Counted from the first letter of the stretch, positions 24,737-33,637 are shown. The stretch is DNA of 64,000 nucleotides from Lacticaseibacillus nasuensis JCM 17158 (GCF_001434705.1 NZ_AZDJ01000016.1:38140-102139); one strand, 5' to 3'. Numbers and translations: made by a program. Notes: generated by a model from the sequence alone, not told the origin.

Positions 24737-25408
24737 ATGAGTGAACCAACACAACCAACCATCGATCAGCCCACCTCAAAAGACTTTTGGCATGCCGACT
24801 GGGGCTTTGTCGTGATTACCACGATGATGGCCGCCGGCGTGTTCGCCGGGACCTCAATGTATTACAATTTTGGTGTAGGCGCTTTCAACGAAGTGGCCAT
24901 CGTGGCCATGCTCAAGGCTGGGATCGAAGGCGGCTCTTATGGGGCGGCTGCGGCATTTGGCGCCAGCTTCCTGTTCGCCCGAATCCTTGAAGGCTCGCTG
25001 GTCGGGATCCTCGACCTCGGTGGGTCCATTCTGACCGGCGTTGCGATCGGGGTGCCGGCGATTTTACTGAGCGTCGGGGCTAAGCCGCTGGTGCAAAACT
25101 TCGGGCTGGCCCTGTTGACCGGCGCCATTCTCGGGTTGGCCATCGGCTTGATCATCTTCTTTGTCCGCAAGTTTACGATTAACCAAACCAAGGCGACGTT
25201 CGGTGCGGATGTCATGATGGGCGCCGGTAACGCCACTGGCCGCTTCCTGGGCCCGCTGATCATTCTCAGCGCCGCCACTGCCAGCATTCCGATTGGCATC
25301 GGCAGTACCATTGGCGCCGCACTGTTTTACGCTTGGAAGAAGCCAATTCCCGGTGGCGCCATCATCGGGGCCATGATCATGGGCTTGTTCTTCCCGGTGA
25401 AGCTATAA
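24737..25408 (+). CDS. DUF4310-family membrane protein (EF_0833-like)
   Basis: This 223-residue integral membrane protein has a soluble N-terminus (MSEPTQPTIDQPTSKDFWH). About six glycine-rich helices follow, including GVFAGTSMYYNFGVGAFNEV, ILDLGGSILTGVAIGVPAILL and PGGAIIGAMIMGLFFPVKL. It is likely the second half of a transporter with DUF4311. There is no ATPase or classical PTS enzyme IIC signature. A GGGAGG site precedes the ATG at 24737. Confidence 0.85.
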   Translation: MSEPTQPTIDQPTSKDFWHADWGFVVITTMMAAGVFAGTSMYYNFGVGAFNEVAIVAMLKAGIEGGSYGAAAAFGASFLFARILEGSLVGILDLGGSILTGVAIGVPAILLSVGAKPLVQNFGLALLTGAILGLAIGLIIFFVRKFTINQTKATFGADVMMGAGNATGRFLGPLIILSAATASIPIGIGSTIGAALFYAWKKPIPGGAIIGAMIMGLFFPVKL

Positions 25409-25456
25409 CCCGGCGCCGTCACACGAGCCACGAATTTTCTCAGGAGGTTGACACCC

Positions 25457-26578
25457 TTGTATGATGTCTTAATCAAAAACGCGCTGACCGCTCGGCGCCA
25501 ACCCATCGAAATTGCTCTGAACGGCAACAAGATCGCCGCAGTCGCCACCCAACTGGTGGGGGCCACCGCCCAGCAGGTGATCGACCTGCACGGTGCCACC
25601 TACGTCAGCGCCGGCTGGATTGACGATCACGTGCACTGCGATGAGCAGCTGACACTGTATTACGACGACCCCGACGAAGACGGCTACAAAACCGGTGTGA
25701 CCACCGTGGTCGATGCCGGGTCGACGGGCGCCGATAATATCCGCGATTTTTACCAGCGAACGCGGGCGAAAATTACCAATGTTTATGCCTTGATCAACAT
25801 CGGCCGCACCGGGATTCTTGCGCAAGACGAGCTCGGAGACCTGAGCAAAATCGACCGCGATGCGTTGCTGGCCGCTCATCACGAGCTACCGGACTTCATT
25901 CTCGGCATCAAGGCGCGCGAAAGTCATTCGGTCGTCGTCGATAACGGCATCAAGCCCCTGCTGGCGGCGCGGTCTTATGCGGCACTCATGGGCGGGCTGC
26001 CGGTGATGGTTCACGTGGGCGCCAAACCCCCAGAGTTGCAGGATATCCTGCAAGCCATGGGGCCTGGTGACATCCTGACGCATGCCTATAATGGCAAGCC
26101 CAACGGCATGGTGGCACCAGACGGGACCATTCACCAATTTGTCTATGACGCCTATGACCGCGGCGTGATTTTCGACGTCGGCCACGGGACGGACAGCTTC
26201 AACTTCCGCACCATGAGCATCGCGCGGGACCATGGCCTCGACCCACAATCGCTCAGCACCGATATTTACCACCGCAATCGCGAAGACGGGCCGGTAGTCA
26301 ACATGGCTACGACCATGGCGAAAATGCTCGCGGTGGGCTATACCTTGCCCGAGGTGATTCGCATGGTGACGCTGGCCCCGGCACAGAATATGCACCTGCT
26401 GACCAAGGGCCGCTTGCGGCCTGGCGCAGACGCAGACTTGACGATTTTCACGGTGACCGCCGGGGAGCAGCCGCTCACCGACGCCAATGGCAACACCCGC
26501 ACCGGGCACGCCATCATCACGCCGCGCACGACCATCGTCGGCGGCAAGGTTTATGACTTGGAGGCAACCCATGACTGA
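25457..26578 (+). CDS. amidohydrolase/deacetylase-family metallohydrolase (EF_0837-like)
   Basis: This 373-residue protein is a metal-dependent amidohydrolase. The zinc-binding HxH lies in GWIDDHVHCDE near residue 55. A carboxylatable-Lys region FILGIKARESHS, then VMVHVGAKPPE, ILTHAYNG and a late FDVGHGTDSFNF supply further ligands. The C-terminal beta segment reads GRLRPGADADLTIF. In this cluster it probably removes an acyl group from the imported compound before the DgaE-like lyase acts. The start is TTG at 25457, nine bases after AGGAGG; a TTG at 25448 abuts the site and is less likely. Confidence 0.88.
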   Translation: MYDVLIKNALTARRQPIEIALNGNKIAAVATQLVGATAQQVIDLHGATYVSAGWIDDHVHCDEQLTLYYDDPDEDGYKTGVTTVVDAGSTGADNIRDFYQRTRAKITNVYALINIGRTGILAQDELGDLSKIDRDALLAAHHELPDFILGIKARESHSVVVDNGIKPLLAARSYAALMGGLPVMVHVGAKPPELQDILQAMGPGDILTHAYNGKPNGMVAPDGTIHQFVYDAYDRGVIFDVGHGTDSFNFRTMSIARDHGLDPQSLSTDIYHRNREDGPVVNMATTMAKMLAVGYTLPEVIRMVTLAPAQNMHLLTKGRLRPGADADLTIFTVTAGEQPLTDANGNTRTGHAIITPRTTIVGGKVYDLEATHD

Positions 26579-27668
26579 TTTTTACCAGGAATTCGGCTTG
26601 AAGCACGTGATCAATGCCAGCGGCAAGATGACCATTCTCGGCGTCTCGCAGGTGCCACAGGCGGCAATTGAGGCGCAGCAATTCGGCGACACGCACTTCT
26701 TTGAGATGGCCGCCTTAGCCGAGCAAACCGGCAAGACCATCGCTGGCTGGCTCGGCGCGGAAGCCGCGCTTGTGGTGAACTCCGCGTCCGCCGGCATCGC
26801 TGAAGTGGTAGCCGGCCTGATTGGCCAAGGCAGTTCCTACCACGTCTATCATCCCAATGATCCGCGCTTCACCCAGCGAGAAATCGTCATGGCTAAGGGC
26901 CATAACGTCGATTATGGCACGCCGGAAAGCGTCATGATCGAGCTCGGCGGTGGGCGCGTGGTCGAGGCCGGGTACGCGAATATGTGCACGCCAGCGCACA
27001 TGGCCATGATGATTACCGAACAAACGGCGGCGATTTTCTACGTCAAAAGCCATCACACGGTCCAAAAATCGATGCTAAGTATTGAAGAGGCACTGACCGT
27101 GGCGCACGCGCACGATTTACCGCTAATTCTCGACGCCGCCGCCGAGGAGGATTTGCAGCAATACGTGGCCATGGGCGTCGACGTCGTGATTTTTTCCGGC
27201 GCCAAGGCGCTGGCCGGACCGGCGAGCGGCCTGATTTATGGCAAGCAGCCCTACATCGGCTGGGCGCAGCTGCAAGGTAAGGGCATCGGGCGCGCGATGA
27301 AAATCGGTAAGGAGAACATCCTTGGCTTTACCGCGGCCTTGAAGCAATACCTCGCTGAAGGCCCGGAATCCGGACCGGCGATGCAGGCACGCCTGACGCC
27401 TTTCCTGACGGCCTTGAATCAGGTGCCGCACCTCCGCGCACGGTCGGTGCAAGATGGCGCCGGGCGAGCCATTTATCGCGCCGAGGTGACGGTGGCGCCG
27501 ACGAGTGCCAAATCTGCCAAACAGGTGGTGGCCGAGTTGAAAGCCGGTGATCCGGCCATTTATACCCGGGAGTACCGCACCAACGAAGGCGTGTTTGAAT
27601 TCGACATTCGCGCCGTTGATGAAGGCGAAATGGCCCAGATCGTGGCGCGCCTGCAGGAAATTTTATAA
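26571..27668 (+). CDS. DgaE-family PLP-dependent ammonia lyase
   Basis: This 365-residue protein is a fold-type-I PLP enzyme of the SelA-like/DgaE group. It begins with FYQEFGLKHVINASGKMT and has the PLP Lys in IFSGAKALAGPASGLIYG and ILDAAAEED before it. DgaE of Salmonella converts D-glucosaminate-6-phosphate to 2-keto-3-deoxy-6-phosphogluconate plus ammonia; the same reaction is expected here from its DgaF-like partner. The ATG at 26571 overlaps the amidohydrolase stop by eight bases and follows GGAGG, so expression is coupled. Confidence 0.88.
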   Translation: MTDFYQEFGLKHVINASGKMTILGVSQVPQAAIEAQQFGDTHFFEMAALAEQTGKTIAGWLGAEAALVVNSASAGIAEVVAGLIGQGSSYHVYHPNDPRFTQREIVMAKGHNVDYGTPESVMIELGGGRVVEAGYANMCTPAHMAMMITEQTAAIFYVKSHHTVQKSMLSIEEALTVAHAHDLPLILDAAAEEDLQQYVAMGVDVVIFSGAKALAGPASGLIYGKQPYIGWAQLQGKGIGRAMKIGKENILGFTAALKQYLAEGPESGPAMQARLTPFLTALNQVPHLRARSVQDGAGRAIYRAEVTVAPTSAKSAKQVVAELKAGDPAIYTREYRTNEGVFEFDIRAVDEGEMAQIVARLQEIL

Positions 27669-27689
27669 CCAGCCCAAAGGAGAATCGAC

Positions 27690-28436
27690 ATGCAATTAGT
27701 CCCTAATTACTACAAGCACCGCGTGGCGTTGAACGTGTTGGCCGGCTCGGTCGCCAACGCCAAGGCCATTTACGAAGCCGCCGAGACCCACGTGGTGGTG
27801 GGCGTGCTCACCAAGAATTACGCCACAGACGAAGCGGCCATTGCCGAGATGAAGCTGTATCAGGCGGCGACTGACAACGCCATTTCCGTGGGTCTCGGGG
27901 CCGGCGACCCGAACCAAAGCCAAATGGTCAGTCGCGTGTCGCAAGCCTTGTTGCCGCAACACGTGAACCAGGTGTTCACTGGCGTCGGCACCAGCCGCGC
28001 GCTACTCGGCGAAAATGACACGGTGGTGAACGGCCTCGTGTCGCCAAGCGGGCAGGTCGGGTTCGTCAACATTGCTACCGGGCCGAAGAGTGCGACGCAA
28101 CCAGCCGCCAATGTGCCCGTCGACACCGCCATCGCCTTGTTGCAAGACATGGGCGCGACGTCGTTCAAGTTCTTTCCGATGGGCGGGCTGAAGCACGAAG
28201 CCGAATACCGTGCAGTGGCAGCCGCCTGTGCGGCCAATGGCTTTAACCTCGAGCCAACCGGCGGCATCGACCTCGCGAATTTTGAGGAGATCCTGCAAAT
28301 CGCCATCGATGCCGGTGTGCCGCAGATCATTCCGCATGTTTACTCGTCCATTATCGACGCAGACGGGTTGACCCGGCCAGCTGACGTGCGGCAATTATGG
28401 GCCATTGTGAAGCGCGTCGTGGATGCAGCAGAATAG
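27690..28436 (+). CDS. DgaF-family KDGP aldolase
   Basis: This 248-residue TIM-barrel-type aldolase (EF_0839-like) is expected to split 2-keto-3-deoxy-6-phosphogluconate into pyruvate and glyceraldehyde-3-phosphate. Visible landmarks are HVVVGVLTKNYATDE, the Schiff-base Lys candidate in GATSFKFFPMGG, NLEPTGGIDL and a C-terminal PQIIPHVYSSIID. An AAAGGAG site precedes the ATG at 27690. It is the last gene of the operon and is followed by a terminator. Confidence 0.9.
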   Translation: MQLVPNYYKHRVALNVLAGSVANAKAIYEAAETHVVVGVLTKNYATDEAAIAEMKLYQAATDNAISVGLGAGDPNQSQMVSRVSQALLPQHVNQVFTGVGTSRALLGENDTVVNGLVSPSGQVGFVNIATGPKSATQPAANVPVDTAIALLQDMGATSFKFFPMGGLKHEAEYRAVAAACAANGFNLEPTGGIDLANFEEILQIAIDAGVPQIIPHVYSSIIDADGLTRPADVRQLWAIVKRVVDAAE

Positions 28437-28441
28437 CGTCG

Positions 28442-28474
28442 CGGGTGGTGATGAAAGTCGCCACCCGTTTTTTT
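28442..28474 (+). terminator. terminator of the SFCGS/DgaEF operon
   Basis: CGGGTGG/CCACCCG with a 12-base loop followed by T7. Confidence 0.85.
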
Positions 28475-28553
28475 GTGGTTGGCGTGTTTGACGATGAAAG
28501 CGGTGGCATAATAGAGCTGACAAGAAGTGACGACTAATCATTGGGAGGCCAAT

Positions 28554-29546
28554 ATGCCATATTTAGCGAATGAACAACGTTATGGGACCATGCAGTATAA
28601 CCGTGTCGGCAACAGTGGGCTGAAACTATCCGCGTTATCTCTAGGGTTGTGGCACAACTTCGGCAGTGTCGATCGCCACAGCAATCAGCAGGCGATGATT
28701 CGCCACGCCTTTGATCTGGGCATCACCTGCTTTGACATCGCCAATAACTACGGACCGGAGCCCGGCAGCGCCGAAAGCAACTTCGGTCAGATTTATCGCC
28801 GCGACCTGAAGCCTTACCGCGATGAGCTGATTATCACGTCTAAGGCGGGGTATTACATGTGGCCGGGGCCTTATGGCGAGTGGGGGTCGCGCAAAAGCAT
28901 CATTGCCAGCTGCGACCAAAGCCTGCGCCGGACGGGCCTGGATTACTTCGACATTTTCTACTCACACCGGCCGGACCCGGAGACACCGTTCGAGGAGACG
29001 GCACTGGCGCTCGATCAGCTCGTGCGCGCGGGCAAGGCGCTGTACATTGGCATCTCGAATTACTCGGCTGAAGAAACTGCGGCCATCACGAAAATCTTCA
29101 CCGAGCTGAAGACGCCATACGTGATTCACCAAGTCGCCTACAACATGTTCAACCGCGGCCCGGAAGCCGGGTTGTTCGCGACGTTGGCGGCAACTAAGAA
29201 AGGCGCCATCGTCTTCAGCCCACTGGCGCAAGGTTTGTTAACCGGCCGTTACCTCAATGGCATCCCGGCCGATTCCCGCGCCGCACGCAGCGACAGCCCG
29301 TTCTTGAATGCCGCTGCGGTGGAAAAGCAGCTGCCGAAAATTAAGGCCCTCAACGCCATCGCACAAAACCGCAATCAGACGCTGGCCGAAATGGCCTTGG
29401 CCTGGAACCTGCGGCAGCCGGTGGTCGCCAGTGTCTTGATTGGCGCTAGTCGCATCAGCCAAATCGATGACAACATCAAGGCGCTGAAGCATCTGGATTT
29501 CACCGCCGATGAACTGGCGGCCATCGATCAGGTGCTGGCAAATTAA
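28554..29546 (+). CDS. aldo/keto reductase (YghZ/GprA-like)
   Basis: This 330-residue NADPH-dependent reductase follows the L-glyceraldehyde-3-phosphate reductase subgroup. YNRVGNSGLKLSALSLGLWHNFG starts the barrel in the familiar manner. The catalytic Asp/Tyr lie in CFDIANNYGPEPGSAESNFG, the Lys in IITSKAGYYMWPGP and the His in DIFYSHRPDPETP. The cofactor-binding end reads SVLIGASRISQIDDN. GGGAGG precedes the ATG at 28554. It is flanked by terminators and seems monocistronic. Role is probably detoxification of methylglyoxal or other aldehydes. Confidence 0.93.
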   Translation: MPYLANEQRYGTMQYNRVGNSGLKLSALSLGLWHNFGSVDRHSNQQAMIRHAFDLGITCFDIANNYGPEPGSAESNFGQIYRRDLKPYRDELIITSKAGYYMWPGPYGEWGSRKSIIASCDQSLRRTGLDYFDIFYSHRPDPETPFEETALALDQLVRAGKALYIGISNYSAEETAAITKIFTELKTPYVIHQVAYNMFNRGPEAGLFATLAATKKGAIVFSPLAQGLLTGRYLNGIPADSRAARSDSPFLNAAAVEKQLPKIKALNAIAQNRNQTLAEMALAWNLRQPVVASVLIGASRISQIDDNIKALKHLDFTADELAAIDQVLAN

Positions 29547-29550
29547 CCAC

Positions 29551-29590
29551 AAAAATATCCCGCCGACAGCAGCGTCGGCGGGATATTTTT
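29551..29590. terminator. bidirectional terminator between aldo/keto reductase and AraC gene
   Basis: Perfect 17-bp arms (AAAAATATCCCGCCGAC and complement) with a 6-base loop, supplying a U tract for both strands. Confidence 0.9.
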
Positions 29591-29595
29591 GCGGG

Positions 29596-30417
29596 TTACT
29601 GGCTGGCCTGGCGCCAGGCCAGCGGGCGCTGGCCCGTTTTCTCTAGGAAGACATTCGAGAAGTAGTGCGCGTCGGTGAAGGCGAGGCGTTGGGCGATTTG
29701 GCCGACGGTGAGCCCCGTGTGCGTCAACAGCATCTTGGCCATGGCGACGCGGCGATTGAGCAAGTAAGCATAAGGCGTGGCCGAATACACCCGCGCAAAC
29801 TCACGAGTCAGCTGCGAAACCGACAGGTGAAATTGCCGGCTCAAGGCGTTAAGGGTGATGGCGTCGCCGAGGTGATTATCCAAATAGGCGCGCACCGCGG
29901 CGGCTTGGGGATGTTGCTGGGCCAAGGCGTGTTGAGCGCTGAAGCGATGCAAGGCCAGGACCACCTGGTGGAGCAACAACGGGCCGCGTTCCGAACGGGC
30001 CTCGGGGGTGAGGCCGGGTAGGCGACAAAACGCGAGGTAATCCTGCAATTCAGCCTCAATCGAATAATGGGGAAAGACCACCTGGCCGGTGAGTTGATAC
30101 GTATCGAGTAGTTGGCTGCACAAACTACCCGAGACGTTCACCCAGATTTTCTGCATCGGCGCGGCGGGGTCGGAGGCGTAATGGTGGTCGTGCCCAGCAG
30201 GCAGCACATACGCGTCGCCGCCTTGCACGGTGTAGTGTTGCTGGTCGACGGTGAGGTGACCGCGCCCGCTTTGCACGTATTCGATGGTGGTGACGCTTGA
30301 GTGCGTGCGATCGACGTGATAAGTAGGGAATGGGTAGGTGGTGCCGGCCAGTTCGACCCAGTAAATTGCCGGGTCGGTGAACTGGGACGGTAAAAAGCTC
30401 AGGATTTCTTCTGGCAT
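29596..30417 (-). CDS. AraC-family transcriptional regulator
   Basis: This 273-residue protein has an N-terminal cupin-type sensing domain (EYVQSGRGHLTVDQQHYTVQGGDAYVLPAG in sections). A C-terminal AraC double helix-turn-helix follows (LNALSRQFHLSVSQLTREFARVYSATPYAYL; QIAQRLAFTDAHYFSNVFLEKTGQRPLAWR, quoted in part by these landmarks). It is divergent from the GH2 gene with a 93-base gap, so it probably activates that gene in response to a sugar. I chose the ATG at 30417 behind GTGAGGAT; a much longer upstream frame overlaps the GH2 gene and is a shadow. Confidence 0.9.
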   Translation of the reverse strand: MPEEILSFLPSQFTDPAIYWVELAGTTYPFPTYHVDRTHSSVTTIEYVQSGRGHLTVDQQHYTVQGGDAYVLPAGHDHHYASDPAAPMQKIWVNVSGSLCSQLLDTYQLTGQVVFPHYSIEAELQDYLAFCRLPGLTPEARSERGPLLLHQVVLALHRFSAQHALAQQHPQAAAVRAYLDNHLGDAITLNALSRQFHLSVSQLTREFARVYSATPYAYLLNRRVAMAKMLLTHTGLTVGQIAQRLAFTDAHYFSNVFLEKTGQRPLAWRQASQ

Positions 30418-30510
30418 GACGATAATCCTCACTTTGATGGTGATTTTCTCCATTGTAGCAGACCCGCTCCTGCTTGATAATGCAGGGGACAAATATATGG
30501 AGGCGTAATC
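30418..30510. promoter_or_regulatory. divergent AraC/GH2 control region
   Basis: The 93-base AT-richer gap holds a small inverted repeat CCTGC/GCAGG near 30471-30488. No clean promoter pair is apparent. Confidence 0.3.
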
Positions 30511-32226
30511 ATGACCACAATCCCAAGACCCGAATTTCCCGAACCGCAATTTCAACGTGACCACTGGCAAAATTTGAACGGCCAGTGGGACTTTCTCATC
30601 GACGATGGTGACAGCGGCCTGGACCGGCACTTTGAAACCACCGGCGACTTTGACCAGCAAATCACCGTGCCGTTTTGCCCGGAAAGTGAGCTTAGCGGCA
30701 TCCACCACTTGGACTTCATGCCTGCAGTGTGGTATCGGCGCACCGTGACCGTTAGCGCCGCCGAACTCGCCGGCGTCGTGCGCTTGCACTTCGGCGCAGT
30801 GGATTACGAGACCCACGTTTTCGTCAACGGTGAAGCAGTCGGCACTCATCGCGGCGGCTATTCCTCGTTTGCTTTTGACATCCAAGCCCATCTGCATGAA
30901 GGGGCCAACACATTGGTCGTGTGCGCTCGCGACGATCTGCGCTCGGGCAAGCAGCCAAACGGGAAGCAAAGCCATTTGTATTATTCTCACGACTGCGACT
31001 ACACCCGCACCACGGGGATCTGGCAAACCGTGTGGCTCGAATTTCTGCCGCAGACGCATGTGCAAAGCGTGAAATTCTTCCCGAATGTGGCGCGGACCAG
31101 CGTGGCCGTGCAGCTGCAAACGGTCGGCGCAGGCGATGTGACCATTGCCATCAGCTACCAAGGACAGCCATGTGGGCAGGCCACGGTTGCTTCCACTGGC
31201 CAATTGGCGACCGTCGAAATCCCCCTGAGCGAACAACACCTCTGGGAGCTTGGCCACGGGCGATTGTATGATGTGACCTTGACGATTGGCGACGACGTGG
31301 TACACAGCTACTTCGGCTTGCGCGAGGTGCGGCTGGAGGGCTACAAGTTTATGCTAAACGACCGGTCCGTTTTCCAACGGTTGGTGCTGGACCAAGGCTT
31401 TTACCCGACCGGCATCTACACGGCGCCAAGCGATGCCGATTTTGTCCGCGACATCGAATTAGCCAAGGCCGCCGGGTTTAACGGTGCGCGCCTGCACCAG
31501 AAGCCGGTGGAAGCGCGGTACTTATATCACTGCGATCAAGCCGGCTACATGGTCTGGGGCGAAATGGCGAGCTGGGGCATCGACGGCTCGCGGCCAGAAG
31601 CCATCTATCACTTCTTGCCGGAATGGCAGGAGCTGGTGGCTCGGGACATTAATCACCCGGCAATCGTCACCTGGTGCCCGTTCAATGAAACCTGGGACGT
31701 CGACGGTCGCCCGCAGCTCAAGGAAATCTGGGCGACGACGTATCACGTTACCAAGGCAACGGACCCGACGCGCCCATGTGTCGATACCAGCGGCAACTAC
31801 CACGCGGTGACGGACATCTATGACATTCACAACTACGAGCAGGACCCGGCGAAATTCGCCGAAGAATTCGACGGCGCGCAACAGCCGAACCACGAGTTCT
31901 GGGATGAACACGACGCCCGCCAGCAGTATCAAGCCGGCCAGCCCATCAACGTCAGTGAATATGGCGGCATTAAGTGGGCCCCAAGCGAGGAAACGGCCGG
32001 CTGGGGCTATGGCGACGGTCCGAAGACGGAAGCCGAGTTCATGGCGCGCTACGCTGGGCTGACCAAAGTCTTGTTGGCAAATCCTCACCTGTCCGGATTC
32101 TGTTATACCCAGTTGTATGACGTTGAACAGGAGCGTAACGGGTTGTACTACTACGATCGCTCGGCCAAGTTCGATATGGGGGAGATTAAGGCGGCCACTG
32201 AGGCGAAGGCCGCGATTGAAGATTAG
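30511..32226 (+). CDS. glycoside hydrolase family 2 protein (beta-galactosidase/glucuronidase/mannosidase-like)
   Basis: This 571-residue cytoplasmic enzyme has the GH2 plan. A sugar-binding jelly roll carries LNGQWDFLIDDG and WYRRTVTV; an Ig-like domain follows, then a TIM barrel. The acid/base Glu lies in CPFNETWD (near 400) and the nucleophile Glu in NVSEYGG (near 485). It is much shorter than LacZ (about 1000), so the exact sugar cannot be fixed; beta-galactoside, glucuronide or mannoside are all possible. GGAGG precedes the ATG at 30511. It is divergent from the AraC regulator. Confidence 0.88.
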   Translation: MTTIPRPEFPEPQFQRDHWQNLNGQWDFLIDDGDSGLDRHFETTGDFDQQITVPFCPESELSGIHHLDFMPAVWYRRTVTVSAAELAGVVRLHFGAVDYETHVFVNGEAVGTHRGGYSSFAFDIQAHLHEGANTLVVCARDDLRSGKQPNGKQSHLYYSHDCDYTRTTGIWQTVWLEFLPQTHVQSVKFFPNVARTSVAVQLQTVGAGDVTIAISYQGQPCGQATVASTGQLATVEIPLSEQHLWELGHGRLYDVTLTIGDDVVHSYFGLREVRLEGYKFMLNDRSVFQRLVLDQGFYPTGIYTAPSDADFVRDIELAKAAGFNGARLHQKPVEARYLYHCDQAGYMVWGEMASWGIDGSRPEAIYHFLPEWQELVARDINHPAIVTWCPFNETWDVDGRPQLKEIWATTYHVTKATDPTRPCVDTSGNYHAVTDIYDIHNYEQDPAKFAEEFDGAQQPNHEFWDEHDARQQYQAGQPINVSEYGGIKWAPSEETAGWGYGDGPKTEAEFMARYAGLTKVLLANPHLSGFCYTQLYDVEQERNGLYYYDRSAKFDMGEIKAATEAKAAIED

Positions 32227-32237
32227 ATTAATAAAAT

Positions 32238-32291
32238 ACTGGCTGGCGGATGCTCAATACGAATATTGAGCGTCTGTCAGCCAGTTTTTTT
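32238..32291. terminator. bidirectional terminator between the GH2 and GntR/LacI genes
   Basis: ACTGGCTG.../...CAGCCAGT arms with an inner GCTCAATA/TATTGAGC stem are followed by a T tract. Genes on both sides converge here. Confidence 0.85.
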
Positions 32292-32299
32292 ATTCCACA

Positions 32300-33433
32300 T
32301 TACAGGCTGAATAGCCGGTCAGTTCTCATCTGATTCGTCGGAATCAAGGTACCGTTATCGACAAATTGAGCTGGGTAGCGAATAGCGCGTTTATCAATGG
32401 GTTCGTGATTGATGGCTCTTAATAGCAGTGTGACGGCGTCTTTCCCAATCATTTGCTCGTTTTGGACTAGGGTGTCGTAGCGCAAGCTTGGGGGTGTTGA
32501 ATGATTGCTATCGAATCCGAAGAGACAGATGTCTTGGGGCACTTGCAGGCCTAGTTGGGTGACTGCTTCGTAAATCAGAGTCGTGATGTAATTATCAATA
32601 CCAATCAGACAAGTGGGATGATTTCGGCGAATAAACACTTTGATCCGGTCGATGTCTTCGGTGACGGCAGCGTGATTGTTTCGCTGAAGGTAAGCCGTTC
32701 TGATGATAAATGGGATGGCGTCGGCTTTCAACGGAAAATTGGTGTGGGCATAGATATCTTTAAAGGCACGGTTGCGCGCATCCAAAGAAAAATTCATGAT
32801 CTCGGCGTAGTTGATCAGGCCGATGCTGTGATGGCCAGCGTCACTAATTCGTTTGGCGACTTCGGCCGCGGCTTGATAATGATTGGTCCCAACGAAGAGA
32901 CTGTCGATGCCGGTGATTTCCTTATCGAGCACAGTCACAGGGAAGCCTGTGAGGATTTCCTTGACCAGCGCTTGGTCATAGAAGGAACGCTGAATTGGCG
33001 AAATCAAAATTCCGCGTACCGGGATAGCTAGCAAGGCGCGCACGGCTTCCTCTTCATGGCGCTGATCTTCATTGGCAAATTTGATGACAAGTGAATAGCC
33101 AGAGGCTTCGCAAGTGGAACATATCGAACGTAATAAGTCGTCACCATAACTTTCTGATAGGCCAGACATGACGAGCCCAAGTAAGGTGTTGCTGGCGGGT
33201 AGCTCCTCTTGATGGATGACGGTAGTGCCTTGGCCGGAGCGCCGTTTTACCAGTCCTTCGACAGCAAGCTGATTCACCGCCTTTTGAATGGTGATGCGAC
33301 TGACGTTATATTCGGCAATCAATGCATGCTCGGGTGGGATCTTTGTCCCGATTGGATACTTGCCTTCGTTGATCCGCCGTTTCAGGTCTTCATAGATTTG
33401 TTCGTACAATGGTTTCTGCGATTGTGTTCTCAT
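32300..33433 (-). CDS. GntR-type HTH / LacI-type sensor regulator (AraR-like architecture)
   Basis: This 377-residue regulator has an N-terminal winged helix of the GntR family (PLYEQIYEDLKRRINEGKYPIG; NVSRITIQKAVNQLAVEGLV). A LacI/periplasmic-binding-like effector domain follows (TLLGLVMSGLSESYG to PAQFVDNGTL). This hybrid is typical of AraR and related sugar repressors. It is divergent from the sugar ABC operon and most likely represses it in the absence of the imported glycan. I chose the ATG at 33433, preceded by GAGG; an upstream in-frame TTG is less likely. Confidence 0.9.
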   Translation of the reverse strand: MRTQSQKPLYEQIYEDLKRRINEGKYPIGTKIPPEHALIAEYNVSRITIQKAVNQLAVEGLVKRRSGQGTTVIHQEELPASNTLLGLVMSGLSESYGDDLLRSICSTCEASGYSLVIKFANEDQRHEEEAVRALLAIPVRGILISPIQRSFYDQALVKEILTGFPVTVLDKEITGIDSLFVGTNHYQAAAEVAKRISDAGHHSIGLINYAEIMNFSLDARNRAFKDIYAHTNFPLKADAIPFIIRTAYLQRNNHAAVTEDIDRIKVFIRRNHPTCLIGIDNYITTLIYEAVTQLGLQVPQDICLFGFDSNHSTPPSLRYDTLVQNEQMIGKDAVTLLLRAINHEPIDKRAIRYPAQFVDNGTLIPTNQMRTDRLFSL

Positions 33434-33447
33434 ATTCTGCCTCGACA

Positions 33448-33478
33448 ATTAAATGATATAAAATCTAAGACATTTAAT
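33448..33478. promoter_or_regulatory. inverted repeat, candidate operator of the GntR/LacI regulator
   Basis: ATTAAATG (33448-33455) and CATTTAAT (33471-33478) form perfect 8-bp arms 15 bases apart in the divergent promoter region. Confidence 0.45.
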
Positions 33479-33500
33479 AGCTTTTCGTCTAAACCGTAAA

Positions 33501-33537
33501 TGTAAGCGTTGACACGCCCGCTATTCGCAATTAGTAT
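33501..33537 (+). promoter_or_regulatory. cre site overlapping the promoter of the sugar ABC operon
   Basis: TGTAAGCGTTGACA (33501-33514) fits the CcpA consensus TGWAANCGNTNWCA without mismatch. Its last six bases are the -35 TTGACA of a promoter with a 17-base spacer and TAGTAT (33532-33537). This indicates direct catabolite repression. Confidence 0.8.
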
Positions 33538-33637
33538 ACGGTTGTGCTTAGAAATACGAAAGGGGTAATTTGCACAAAGTTATTTGGTCATATCGTTTAT
33601 GTCGTTTAAGGGGTTGTTTTTCAAGGAGGACATGACA

